A stretch of DNA of 64,000 bases from JBBECE01 sp964574935 (GTDB lineage Bacteria > Pseudomonadota > Alphaproteobacteria > Rhizobiales > Devosiaceae), in the NCBI GenBank assembly GCA_964574935.1, contig CAZNOZ010000012.1, positions 4,930 to 68,929 on the forward strand, read 5' to 3'. This document shows positions 34,573 through 43,074 of the stretch, in pieces. The notes under the pieces are model-generated. The model worked only from the letters and a program-made list of their open reading frames with translations. It did not search any database and was not told the origin of the DNA. How positions within the stretch are numbered: position 1 is the stretch's first letter; each line of letters begins with the position of its first letter. The position numbers and the translations under genes are program-made.

Positions 34573-35562
34573 TCACAATGGCCGGGCGGCGGCGTATCCG
34601 GTCTTCTCGACGGCCAGGGGATTGCGCAGCGGCAATCCCATTTCGGCCGCTTCGATCTCGAACACGTCCCCGGGCTCGGCCCGAAAACCGTCGGCAAAAG
34701 AAAGGGTTGCCGTGCCGAACATATGAACATGGACGTCGCCGGGATGGCGAAACAGCTGGTACTTGAAGTGGTGATGCTCGAGGTTGGCGAGGGTGTGGGA
34801 CATGTTGTCCTCACCGGACACAAAAGGCTTCTGCCAAACCACGGAATCTCCACGAATGATACGCGAATCTCCGCGAATATTCGCCGGGAGCTCGCCGAGT
34901 ATGATCTCGGGTCCTATGGCGGCGGGGCGGAGCTTGGAATGGGCGAGGTAGAGGTAGTTGATCCGCTCGGTGACGTGGTCGGAGAATTCGTTGGCGAGGG
35001 TGAAGCCGAGGCGGAAGGGCGTGCCGTCGGGGCCGATCAGATAGATGCCGGCGATTTCGGGTTCCTCGCCGCCGTCGCCTGAAAAATCAGGCATCATGAG
35101 CGGCGCTCCGGGGGCGGCCAGGCAAGTGCCGTCACCCTTGTAGAACCATTCGGGCTGCACCCCGATCTCGCCGGGTTTCGGACGCCCGCCTTCGAGCCCC
35201 ATATTGAACATTCGCATGGAGTCGGTGAGCTCGGCGGCATCGGTCTTGCCGGCAGCGTGCATGGCGTCGCGCGTCGACGCCGAGCCGAGATGGGTGAGGC
35301 CCGTGCCGGTGACGCTAAGATGCGCGGGATCGGGATGGGCGATGGGGCACAGCATGCGCCCGTCCCTGGCGGCGGCCTCGAGATCGACCTCCTCCCCGCG
35401 TCCGAGATCGGCGACCAGGTCGGCGAGCGGGGTGCCATCCTTGATCGCCCGCTGGGCCAGCGAATAGACGGTCGCCTCGTGCTCGAGACGCCGGGCGACA
35501 TCGCCTTCACGGACCACCACGATCGGGTTGTCGCCTTCGGCGCGGATCTGACTCAACCACAT
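34573..35562 (-). CDS. gguC: GguC / AraD1-like protein (FAH fold)
   Basis: 329 residues. The segments VTGTGLTHLGSASTRDAMH and MFNMGLEGGRPKPGEIGVQP are characteristic of the GguC group, a branch of the fumarylacetoacetate-hydrolase fold that includes AraD1-type 2-keto-3-deoxy-sugar-acid enzymes. Expected to act on a 2-keto-3-deoxy aldonate (dehydration or cleavage). GAGGAG sits before the ATG at 35562, which was chosen over 35622. It forms an operon with the XylB-like SDR downstream. The enzyme role is from family knowledge; the exact sugar is open. Confidence 0.8.
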   Translation of the reverse strand: MWLSQIRAEGDNPIVVVREGDVARRLEHEATVYSLAQRAIKDGTPLADLVADLGRGEEVDLEAAARDGRMLCPIAHPDPAHLSVTGTGLTHLGSASTRDAMHAAGKTDAAELTDSMRMFNMGLEGGRPKPGEIGVQPEWFYKGDGTCLAAPGAPLMMPDFSGDGGEEPEIAGIYLIGPDGTPFRLGFTLANEFSDHVTERINYLYLAHSKLRPAAIGPEIILGELPANIRGDSRIIRGDSVVWQKPFVSGEDNMSHTLANLEHHHFKYQLFRHPGDVHVHMFGTATLSFADGFRAEPGDVFEIEAAEMGLPLRNPLAVEKTGYAAARPL

Positions 35563-35790
35563 CTGAATCGGCTCCTCACGCGGCCTTGAGTTCGGCGCCG
35601 GCGGGAAGCCATACGAAGGCACGCACTCTCATTCGTGCGCCGCCGCGCCCTCTTTGTGGGGCAGGTTTACCCGGGCCCGGGGCGGGTGCCAAGGGGCGCG
35701 TGCTGAGCGTGCTGGCGCGCCGTCGGGCCGCGTGCTAGGCGGTGCCCGCTTCGTCCGCCGGTCCCCGACCCTTTGAAGGAGCGCCGCGCC

Positions 35791-36741
35791 ATGCGCCAAC
35801 CCTCCCGCGGGACCGCCACGGCGACCCCGACCGACGCGCCGGCCGCGGCCCATCGCTCCGGCATCGCGCTGATGGTGGCGGCGACCCTGGCGGTGCCGTT
35901 CGGAGACGCGATCTCGAAATATCTCTCGAGCTCCATCGCCCCGGTGGAAATCGCCTTCTGGCGCTTCAGCTTCCAGACCCTGTTCCTGGTGCTGGCGGTC
36001 GGGATAACGGGTCGGCGGTTTCGGCCGACGGTGCCGATCGGCCTGCTGGCGCTGCTCGGGGCGCTTCTGGCGACGGTGCTGGTGAGCATCGTGACGGCGT
36101 TCTCGGTGATGCCGATCGCCACCGCCATCGCCATCTTCTTCATCGAGCCACTGATCCTGACCGTCTTCGGGGTCCTTTTTCTCGGGGAGACGGCCGGCTG
36201 GCGGCGCTATCTGGCCGTCCTTGTCGGACTCGGCGGGGCGCTGGTGGTCATCCGGCCGAACTGGGCCGCATTCGGCTGGTACGCGGTCCTTCCCCTGGTC
36301 ACCGCCGTCAGCTTTGCCGCCTACGCAACGATCGTGAGAAAAATCGGCTCGCGCATGCCGGTGCTGGCGCTGCAGAGCTGGGTGAGCGTGTTCGCCGCGG
36401 CACTGCTGGGCGCGCTGGTTCTGGCGCTCGGTTTGGAGGGCGGCGGCGCGCCGAGCTCACTGGAAATAGTGGCGCCGCGACTGGGATGGCTGGCCGCCTA
36501 CGGGCTGATATCGTCGGTGACGTTCGTGATGTTCACCGAGGCCTTTCGGCGCACGCCGGCGGGGGTTCTGGCGCCGTTCCAGTATCTCGAAATCCTCGGG
36601 GCGACCGCCGTGGGCTTCCTGTTTTTCGGCGACTTTCCGGACCTTCAGACCTGGGCGGGCACCGCCGTCATTCTGGGCTCGGGGCTTTACGTCTTCCGCC
36701 GCGAGGGGCGGCGCGCGCCGGCCGGCCCTGATGCACGGTGA
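35791..36741 (+). CDS. EamA/DMT-family transporter
   Basis: Inner-membrane carrier of 316 residues with ten predicted helices in two EamA repeats, of the RhaT/DMT superfamily; probably exports amino acids, nucleobases or other small metabolites. AAGGAG precedes the ATG at 35791 by nine bases. Its 3' end overlaps the convergent MscS gene by 74 bp. Confidence 0.88.
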   Translation: MRQPSRGTATATPTDAPAAAHRSGIALMVAATLAVPFGDAISKYLSSSIAPVEIAFWRFSFQTLFLVLAVGITGRRFRPTVPIGLLALLGALLATVLVSIVTAFSVMPIATAIAIFFIEPLILTVFGVLFLGETAGWRRYLAVLVGLGGALVVIRPNWAAFGWYAVLPLVTAVSFAAYATIVRKIGSRMPVLALQSWVSVFAAALLGALVLALGLEGGGAPSSLEIVAPRLGWLAAYGLISSVTFVMFTEAFRRTPAGVLAPFQYLEILGATAVGFLFFGDFPDLQTWAGTAVILGSGLYVFRREGRRAPAGPDAR

Positions 36742-38032
36742 CCTCGCGATGCGGATAGGGAATTGCAATCCCGTTTTCGTGGAAAGCGTCCCATAGCGCC
36801 AGAAACACGTCGCCGCGGATATTTCTGAGCCCGGCGGCGGGGTCCTTGATCCAGAATCTGAGGATGAAATCGATCGAGGATTCGCCGAAGCCGGTGATAT
36901 GGCAGACGGTGCGGTAGCGCCCAGGCATGTCGACCACCCGCTTGTGCGCATTGGCGGCGGCGATGGCGAGCTCACGGACCTGGTGGGGGTCGGAGTCGTA
37001 GCTGACGCCGAATTCGAGGTCGATGCGGACGAATTCATTGGCAAACGACCAGTTCTGAACCTGCTGGGTGACCAGATCCTCGTTGGGGATGAGGAACTCG
37101 CGGCCGTCGCGCATTGTCACCGAGACGTAACGGGCATTGAGCGAGGTGATCCAGCCGAAGGTGCTGCCGACGGAGATGACATCGCCGGGCTTGATCGAAC
37201 GGTCGAGCAGCAGGATGACGCCCGAGACAAGGTTGGAGACGACCTTCTGAAGCCCGAAGCCCAGGCCCAGACCGAGGGCACCGTAGAGAATGGTCAGGGC
37301 CGTGAAATCGATGCCGATCAGCCCGAGCCCCAATATGACGGCCACGACCATGAGGCCGGCGCGGACGAACTTGCCCAACAGGACCCGTGTGGTCGGGGTT
37401 ATGTCCTCGATCGAGGCGAGTTGATTGTCCGCCAGGCGGCTGAGAAACAACGCGAGCCACACCAGAACGGAGAACACAAGCGCCGCCTGCACGACGGTCA
37501 GCGCCGAGAGGCGGAAGTCCCCGAATTGCAGCGCGAAGGCGTCGAGGAATTCGGCGGCCTGCGGAATGATGCCGAGGATCGACAGCGCCGCCAGCGTCCA
37601 GGCGACGACGGCGACGACTCGCGCCAACGCCCGGTTGCGGATCACCCGCGAGGATATGGAAATGACGACCCAGGCCGTGAGAAGGCTGGCGACCGCCTGC
37701 AAGAACTCGCTGCGCGTCGGCTCCGTTGCCGCCCGCATGATGCCGAAGGCGACCCACAGCAACGGCACCATGGCGATGAGCGTGAGACGGCGCAGAAGCA
37801 CCGCCAGCCAGCGCAGCCGGCGCGGGCTGAGCGTGGCACCGCGAATCCAGGCCTCGAAACGTGGTCCGACAAGGGAGCCGGCGATCACCGCCAGCGCGAC
37901 GCAAAGCGCGATGACCGCGAGCTGGACGACGATCCAGACCGCGAAGTCGGGATCGAGGGAAAGGCCGAGGGCGTCCAGAAGCGGCGTCAGAAAAGCCCGC
38001 AGGGTATCGGTCAGCCCGCTGAGACTATCCAT
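36668..38032 (-). CDS. MscS-family mechanosensitive ion channel
   Basis: 454 residues with about six membrane helices. The pore-lining helix and following beta domain are clear: GALGLGLGFGLQKVVSNLVSG, then DRSIKPGDVISVG and IPNEDLVTQQVQNWS. The three extra N-terminal helices mark it as a YnaI/MscK-like mid-size MscS. It gates under membrane tension to release solutes during osmotic downshift. Its 3' end overlaps the EamA gene. Confidence 0.93.
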   Translation of the reverse strand: MDSLSGLTDTLRAFLTPLLDALGLSLDPDFAVWIVVQLAVIALCVALAVIAGSLVGPRFEAWIRGATLSPRRLRWLAVLLRRLTLIAMVPLLWVAFGIMRAATEPTRSEFLQAVASLLTAWVVISISSRVIRNRALARVVAVVAWTLAALSILGIIPQAAEFLDAFALQFGDFRLSALTVVQAALVFSVLVWLALFLSRLADNQLASIEDITPTTRVLLGKFVRAGLMVVAVILGLGLIGIDFTALTILYGALGLGLGFGLQKVVSNLVSGVILLLDRSIKPGDVISVGSTFGWITSLNARYVSVTMRDGREFLIPNEDLVTQQVQNWSFANEFVRIDLEFGVSYDSDPHQVRELAIAAANAHKRVVDMPGRYRTVCHITGFGESSIDFILRFWIKDPAAGLRNIRGDVFLALWDAFHENGIAIPYPHREVTVHQGRPARAAPRGGRRKAPSPE

Positions 38033-38091
38033 CGCGCCCCCCCCGATTCGCTTACGCCGGGGACTGTCTTAGTCGGGCGGAAAGCCGGGCG

Positions 38092-39360
38092 CTAGCCGTC
38101 GAGAATGGATTTGAGCAGATCCGGCACCGATCCGATCCGATCCAGCCGCGGCTTCGGCATGGTGTAGGCGAAGCTCACATATTTGCGGGCCGGCACGTAG
38201 GTGCATAGGCTCGTGCCCGGGTGGTACGAGCCGCAGAAGATCGGCTCGAGCATCCCCAGAGTCAGGTTGCCATAGAGCCGATGCGGCGGCACCAGGGTCA
38301 GAACCGCGTCGTAGGGTCCCGAATAGCGAAAGAAGCGCTCGTTGTAGGCGAACGGCATCAAGCCGGCGAGGAAACGGTGGGCGCCGAACATGGCGTTGAG
38401 AACGAACTGGCGGCGCGCGATGTCGCGATTTTCGACTTCGCCGACCCTGGCGTCGACGGCCCGGATGAAGTCCTCCAGCGAGCCATCGACGACGTGCTTG
38501 GCGTCGAGGGTGCGCACCCGAAAGAAATCGTCGTCGGCATCGCGCCGGTCGTCGGTCAAGGTGGTGTAGGCGATGCGAACCTTTCGCGGCTTGCCGGCCT
38601 CACGATGGAATATCGAATACAGGACCAGCGCGAACATGACGGCCCGTTGGCGGACGCCCAGCCGGGCCGCCGCCCGGCGCAAATCCTGACGATCGAACAG
38701 CTGGGTTTCGAACCCCATCTCGACCTTGTCCGGCGACAGAAAATGCGCCGCGACCAGGTGGAACGGTGCCATCACCGCCGCGACGCTGCGGTAGCCGAGC
38801 TTTTCGAACCACGGCACGCGATTGGATTTGTCGGATTGGGAGCCGTGTCCGGTGAATTGCGAGCGGTTGAGCAGGGCGGAGTCCGAGCCCTCCATCAGGG
38901 CGTGCGAGGAGCGCACCATGATGGCGGTGTGGCGGCCCGCATCGTCGGGACCGTCCCGGCGGACGGCCGCCTGAACCCGGAAGAGGGGCAATTTGGGGGT
39001 GTCATAGATATCAAGCCCCGGCTCCAGCCACGTGTTGGGGAAGTCCTCGAAACCATCGACCTCGGTGATGGAGGTTATGGCGTCGATGAGGTTGTGCGGC
39101 AGCGCTTCACCGGGACGGGCGCCGATGAAACCGTGGGTGAGTTGAGGAGCCAGGGAGACGATACGCACCACCAGCGATTTGAGCATTTCGGCATCGAAGC
39201 GCTGTGAGGAGTAGGCGGTGTAGAATACGGTGTTGCGGGCCTGGAAGACGAACCACTGGAAATTGGTGAAATAGGTGAGCGGATCACGGACCGTCGGGGG
39301 CAGTCCGCCGGCCAAGGCGTCGGTGCCGGCCTTGGCGCCGATGGTCGACAGAGACTTCAT
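38092..39360 (-). CDS. Condensation/WS-DGAT-like acyltransferase, paralogue A
   Basis: 422 residues, complete. Last gene of the five-gene minus-strand cluster. The likely catalytic motif is SHALMEG (in RSSHALMEGSDSALL), equivalent to HHxxxDG of condensation, WS/DGAT and PapA acyltransferases with the second His kept and Asp changed to Glu. Other regions shared with paralogues B and C are FQWFVFQARN near the N-terminus, LAPQLTHGFIGARPGE, LGVRQRAVMFALVL, and a C-terminal VPARKYVSFAYT. No signal peptide. Predicted to transfer an acyl group from CoA or a carrier; assignment rests on motif and fold pattern, not on a close relative. Confidence 0.65.
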   Translation of the reverse strand: MKSLSTIGAKAGTDALAGGLPPTVRDPLTYFTNFQWFVFQARNTVFYTAYSSQRFDAEMLKSLVVRIVSLAPQLTHGFIGARPGEALPHNLIDAITSITEVDGFEDFPNTWLEPGLDIYDTPKLPLFRVQAAVRRDGPDDAGRHTAIMVRSSHALMEGSDSALLNRSQFTGHGSQSDKSNRVPWFEKLGYRSVAAVMAPFHLVAAHFLSPDKVEMGFETQLFDRQDLRRAAARLGVRQRAVMFALVLYSIFHREAGKPRKVRIAYTTLTDDRRDADDDFFRVRTLDAKHVVDGSLEDFIRAVDARVGEVENRDIARRQFVLNAMFGAHRFLAGLMPFAYNERFFRYSGPYDAVLTLVPPHRLYGNLTLGMLEPIFCGSYHPGTSLCTYVPARKYVSFAYTMPKPRLDRIGSVPDLLKSILDG

Positions 39361-39442
39361 TGCTCTCCCTCACGCGCACTCGTGGCCCCCCGCATGCCGA
39401 TGTTAGCCGCGCAGCGCCATCGCTTCAACGCGTGCGGCGGGG

Positions 39443-39469
39443 AAGCGTGAACGGCCTGCGATCACGCTT
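39443..39469 (-). terminator. Hairpin at the end of acyltransferase B
   Basis: AAGCGTGA (39443-39450) pairs with TCACGCTT (39462-39469), and the stem includes the stop codon of paralogue B. No U-tract follows. It may tune expression of paralogue A, which begins 101 bp further on. Confidence 0.4.
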
Positions 39470-40499
39470 GAGCGAGGGCGGCGATCAGGCCGGGAACAGA
39501 GGCAGCCCGATCCGCCAGATCCGGGGGAACCGTGTAGTTGATGGTCACCTGGTGGCGGGCCGGCACAAAGGTGATCAGCGATATCCCCTCGTGGAAGGAG
39601 CCGGCATATATCGGTTCGATCACCCCTTCCATGAACGTGCCGACAATGCGGTGTGGGGGGGTCATTGTCAGGACGATGTCGTAAAGGCCCGGGAAACGGA
39701 AGAAGCGCTGATTGTAAAGGGCGGGCAGGCGCCGGGAGGCGGCGCGGTGAATGCCATACAGGGCGTTGAGGACATATTGGTGGGTGCCCTCGGGGCGGGC
39801 CTCGTAACGCTTCATGGCGGCATCGACGCCAACGATGAACTCGGCCGGCGTCTTGCCGGCGAGCGGAAAGCGGGCGTGGATGCCGCGGGCCCGGATGAAC
39901 TCGTCGTCGACGTCGCGGCGGGCNNNNNNNNNNNNNNNNNNNNNNNNNNNNNNNNNNNNNNNNNNNNNNNNNNNNNNNNNNNNNNNNNNNNNNNNNNNNN
40001 NNNNNNNNNNNNNNNNNNNNNNNAGGGCCGAATCCGAGCCTTCGAGCAGTGCGTGGGAGCCGATGACCATCACCATCGAGGCCCTGCCCTGATCATCAGG
40101 TCCGCCGCGCCGGTTGACCGCAAGGAACCGGAAAAGCGGCAGGCCCGGGGTGTCGTAGAGCTCGACCCCCGACTGCAGCCAGGCGTGAGGGTAGGCGTCG
40201 AGGCTGTCGACCTCCTCGAGGGACACCACCGCGGCGAGCTCATCGTCGGTCAGCGGCCGGCCGGGGTGGGCGCCCTGATAGCCGGTGGTGAGCTGGGGGG
40301 CGAGGTCGACGAGCTGGCGGGCGATCTTCATCACCCGGTCGCGGTCGATGGGCAGCGACTGGAAGGCGGTGTAGTAGATGGTGTTGCGGGCCGAATGCAG
40401 AAACCACTGCATGTTGGAGAAGGCGGCAGTGGGATCCTCGGCCGGGGCGGCGGCGGCGCCGCTGCCGGCCACCAGACTGGACGCACTCAGACTCTTCAC
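39462..40499 (-). CDS. Condensation/WS-DGAT-like acyltransferase, paralogue B (interrupted by N gap)
   Basis: Both ends are seen: MKSLSASSLVAG at the start, like the MKSLS of paralogue A, and VPARHQVTINYTVP near the end. The 100-N gap (39924-40023) falls just after SHALLEGSDSA and resumes at ARRDVDDEF. In paralogue A these points are about 108 residues apart, so some 325 bases are missing and not 100. The motif SHALLEG is intact. The gene is probably whole in the organism. Confidence 0.65.
   Translation of the reverse strand: MKSLSASSLVAGSGAAAAPAEDPTAAFSNMQWFLHSARNTIYYTAFQSLPIDRDRVMKIARQLVDLAPQLTTGYQGAHPGRPLTDDELAAVVSLEEVDSLDAYPHAWLQSGVELYDTPGLPLFRFLAVNRRGGPDDQGRASMVMVIGSHALLEGSDSAXXXXXXXXXXXXXXXXXXXXXXXXXXXXXXXXXXARRDVDDEFIRARGIHARFPLAGKTPAEFIVGVDAAMKRYEARPEGTHQYVLNALYGIHRAASRRLPALYNQRFFRFPGLYDIVLTMTPPHRIVGTFMEGVIEPIYAGSFHEGISLITFVPARHQVTINYTVPPDLADRAASVPGLIAALAQA
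39924..40023. other. Assembly gap of 100 N inside acyltransferase B
   Basis: Fixed-length filler. The flanks do not overlap. By comparison with the two neighbouring paralogues the real distance is close to 325 bases. High similarity between the three tandem paralogues may have caused the break. Confidence 0.85.
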
Positions 40500-40551
40500 G
40501 CTCGATCCCTTCGGGGCTGACGCGGCATGCTAGTGGGCGCCCATCCCCCGT

Positions 40552-41769
40552 TCAAGCCGAGGCACGGGCGGCGGCCGGACGCGCCAGGCCGGCATAGGCC
40601 TGGTCCATGCGCCTCAGGCCGCTTGCCTGTTCGGGGGTCAGATAGAGACCCAGCGCGAAGGTTTCCCGGTTCGGGACGATGACGCAGGAGGTCAGGCCCG
40701 GCGTGGTGGTGCCGCACCAGGCAGGCGGCAGCAGGTCTTCGGTCAGGGGGCCGCCGAAATAGTGCGGCGGGATGAGCCCGATCACGCAGTCAAAGGGAAT
40801 GAGGGCGAACACCTTTGGCGAATAGGCAAAGGGCATGAGAGCGTTCAACCGCCGATGCAGATGCACCGAGGCGGTGTTGAGCGATTGGCTGAAGCCGGCG
40901 TCGGCGGCTTCGAGCTCGGAAAAGCGGCGGTCGATGTGGCGGACGTAGGCGGCAAAATCCGGCCGATTGCGGAAGCTCGCCTGCACGGTGCGCATCTTGA
41001 TGAAGCCGTCGCGCATCAGCTCGGGGCGGTTGTCCAGCGTCGAATACAGGCACGAGACGCGGCGTTTGCCGCCCCGGGTGCCGGCGCCGAAGAGGCCCGT
41101 GAGGACAAGCGCGTACAACACGGATCGCTGGCGAACGCCCAACGCGCGAACCGCCGCCGCGATGCGGGCGCGGGCGAAGGTCCGGGTCGCGAAGACGCGC
41201 GTGCCCTTGGGGCCGGGCATGAGGTTGGCGGCGGCCAGGTGCAGCGGCACGGCGATCCAGGAGAGCGCCACCGCCAGTGGGTGGCGGACCGCTCCCTCGG
41301 CGGCGCCGGGGCGCTCGGTGGGTTGCGACCGGGTGAGCTGGGCGGAATCGGCCCCTTCCACAAGCGCATGGGAGATCCGGATCAGTATGAAGCCGGCGCG
41401 GCCCTCGCCGTCGGGCCCGCCGCGGCGGTTGGCGCAGCGGAAGCGGAAAAGCGGCAGTTTCGGGTCGGCGAAGACCTCGAAGCCGCCGTCCAGCCAGGCC
41501 TCGGGCAAGCCGTCGAGGCTGTCGACCTCCTCGATCGAGGAAATGGCGTGGACGGTGGCACGATCGAGCGGCTGGCCCGGACGCGCGCCGAGATAGCCGC
41601 CCGTTACCTGCGGCGCCAGGGCGGCGAAGGCGGCAATCCTGGCGTCCAGACTTTCGCGGTCGAACGGAACGCTGGAGAACGCGGCGTAGAACACCACGTT
41701 GCGCTGGTGGTAGAGGAACCACTGCATGTCGGAAAAGCCGGCGCGCGGATCGCCGGACGTCGCGTGCAT
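40552..41769 (-). CDS. Condensation/WS-DGAT-like acyltransferase, paralogue C
   Basis: 405 residues, complete. It has the same plan as A and B: FSDMQWFLYHQRN at 12-24, LAPQVTGGYLGARPGQPL, the motif SHALVEG (ISHALVEGADSAQL), LGVRQRSVLYALVL, IPPHYFGG, and an end region VPNRETFALGLYLT. It is the most divergent copy and lacks the MKSLS start. It begins about 250 bp after the sulfotransferase genes, across a repeat and an assembly gap, so it may share their promoter or have its own. Confidence 0.65.
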   Translation of the reverse strand: MHATSGDPRAGFSDMQWFLYHQRNVVFYAAFSSVPFDRESLDARIAAFAALAPQVTGGYLGARPGQPLDRATVHAISSIEEVDSLDGLPEAWLDGGFEVFADPKLPLFRFRCANRRGGPDGEGRAGFILIRISHALVEGADSAQLTRSQPTERPGAAEGAVRHPLAVALSWIAVPLHLAAANLMPGPKGTRVFATRTFARARIAAAVRALGVRQRSVLYALVLTGLFGAGTRGGKRRVSCLYSTLDNRPELMRDGFIKMRTVQASFRNRPDFAAYVRHIDRRFSELEAADAGFSQSLNTASVHLHRRLNALMPFAYSPKVFALIPFDCVIGLIPPHYFGGPLTEDLLPPAWCGTTTPGLTSCVIVPNRETFALGLYLTPEQASGLRRMDQAYAGLARPAAARASA

Positions 41770-41848
41770 GGTTGCATCCCCTGCCCCCGAGACAACGGTA
41801 GCCTAGCAAATCGCGGGTCCTGCCGCGATAGCGCGGCGATCGGGTCGC

Positions 41849-42033
41849 GCGGGCTTGGTTTGCGCCTACGCGGCGGGCNNNNNNNNNNNNNNNNNNNNNN
41901 NNNNNNNNNNNNNNNNNNNNNNNNNNNNNNNNNNNNNNNNNNNNNNNNNNNNNNNNNNNNNNNNNNNNNNNNNNNNNNGCGGGCTTGGTTTGCGCCTACG
42001 CGGCGGGCTTGGTTTGCGCCTACGCGGCGGGCT
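41849..42033. repeat. 24-bp tandem repeat with assembly gap after a sulfotransferase gene
   Basis: Unit GCGGGCTTGGTTTGCGCC plus TACGCG, at 41979-42002 and 42003-42026 with a partial third copy to 42033. The 30 bases before the 100-N run (41849-41878) are identical to the 30 after it (41979-42008). The sulfotransferase stop codon (42020-42022) lies in the second unit. The gap may hide more copies or may be an unmerged contig overlap. Confidence 0.75.
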
Positions 42034-43066
42034 GGACCTCGCCCAGACGCCGGGTGGCGTCGTCGGCGCTGTCGGCCTCCATCAGTGTCCCCAGGGCTCC
42101 GGGAATTTCGGCCCCGACCGGCTTGCCGCGCACCGCCGTGCGTTGGCGGTGAAGGGGATCGAAGAAACTCGCCAGATATTGCGGATAGAGCGTAGCGGCG
42201 ACCCGCCGCGCGAACGCGTCGGCGGCGGGATCGCCCAGTGTGGTCAGGGCATTCGGGGTGAGTGGCTTGATCTCGCCGCCGGCCCTGGCCTCCTCGGCCC
42301 AGTGGGACTCCGCCCGCATCCTTGTGTGGCCCGGGATTTCGGCGGACGGCGGGCCCGCCTCGACGCTGGCATAGGTGGCGGCGATGGCTTCGAGCTCGGT
42401 GTTGGTCTCGTCGGGGAAAAGCCGCATCAGGCCGGCATCGAAGATGGTGATGCGCCGGGGTTCGAATTTGGCCCTGGCGCGCTCGAGATGCGCGGCCTGG
42501 GCGCGCCAGGAGGAGTAGTTGAAGCCAGCCACGGCGGCGCGCAGCGGATTGAGCGAGCCGCCAAGCTCGGCCCGGGCGAGACGCCAATAGCGCGGCAGCC
42601 ACTCGAGCAATTGCCACAAGAAAAATGTCTGCTCGATCGGATAGCGCATCGTGGATCGGATGCGATGGAGCGGCGAGAATTCGGTCACGAACTGCCGGGA
42701 GAGCGAGGCATGCTGCAACAACGGATCGCGAATTGTGAAGACCAGATGCTCGGCGGCGCTCAGGACGAACTCGAAGAGCTCGTCGGTGACGAAACCGTCC
42801 AGATCCTTGATTGCCAGCACCACCGGGCGGTCGCCGGCGCCGGCACGCGCGGCGTGATGGGCCGCCAGGATGGTTCTGGCGTAATGGCGCCGCGGATTGA
42901 CCGAGTTCGGCATCGCCGGTTCGTAGACCGCACCGTCGAGCCGTTCGCCGAGCAGCCGGCAGACGACGGTGGTGTTGGAGCGCGGCACGCCGAGCACGTA
43001 GACCAGGCGCAACCGGCCGGCCGCCACCAACCGCTCAAGTTCCGCGAAGGGGGACCGGTCCGGCAT
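42020..43066 (-). CDS. Sulfotransferase-like protein, paralogue 2
   Basis: 348 residues. The 5'-phosphosulfate-binding loop is GVPRSNTTVVCRLL (near 26-39) and the 3'-phosphate motif is FTIRDPLLQHASLSRQF, the two signatures of PAPS-dependent sulfotransferases; the usual PRSGT has Asn in place of Gly. A third shared element is SHWAEEA near residue 255. The ATG at 43066 was chosen because it aligns with paralogue 1 and lies eight bases after that gene's stop; longer versions read into the upstream gene. Cytoplasmic. Acceptor unknown; a lipid or small metabolite is plausible from the neighbours. Confidence 0.7.
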   Translation of the reverse strand: MPDRSPFAELERLVAAGRLRLVYVLGVPRSNTTVVCRLLGERLDGAVYEPAMPNSVNPRRHYARTILAAHHAARAGAGDRPVVLAIKDLDGFVTDELFEFVLSAAEHLVFTIRDPLLQHASLSRQFVTEFSPLHRIRSTMRYPIEQTFFLWQLLEWLPRYWRLARAELGGSLNPLRAAVAGFNYSSWRAQAAHLERARAKFEPRRITIFDAGLMRLFPDETNTELEAIAATYASVEAGPPSAEIPGHTRMRAESHWAEEARAGGEIKPLTPNALTTLGDPAADAFARRVAATLYPQYLASFFDPLHRQRTAVRGKPVGAEIPGALGTLMEADSADDATRRLGEVQPAA

Positions 43067-43074
43067 CGGTGCGC

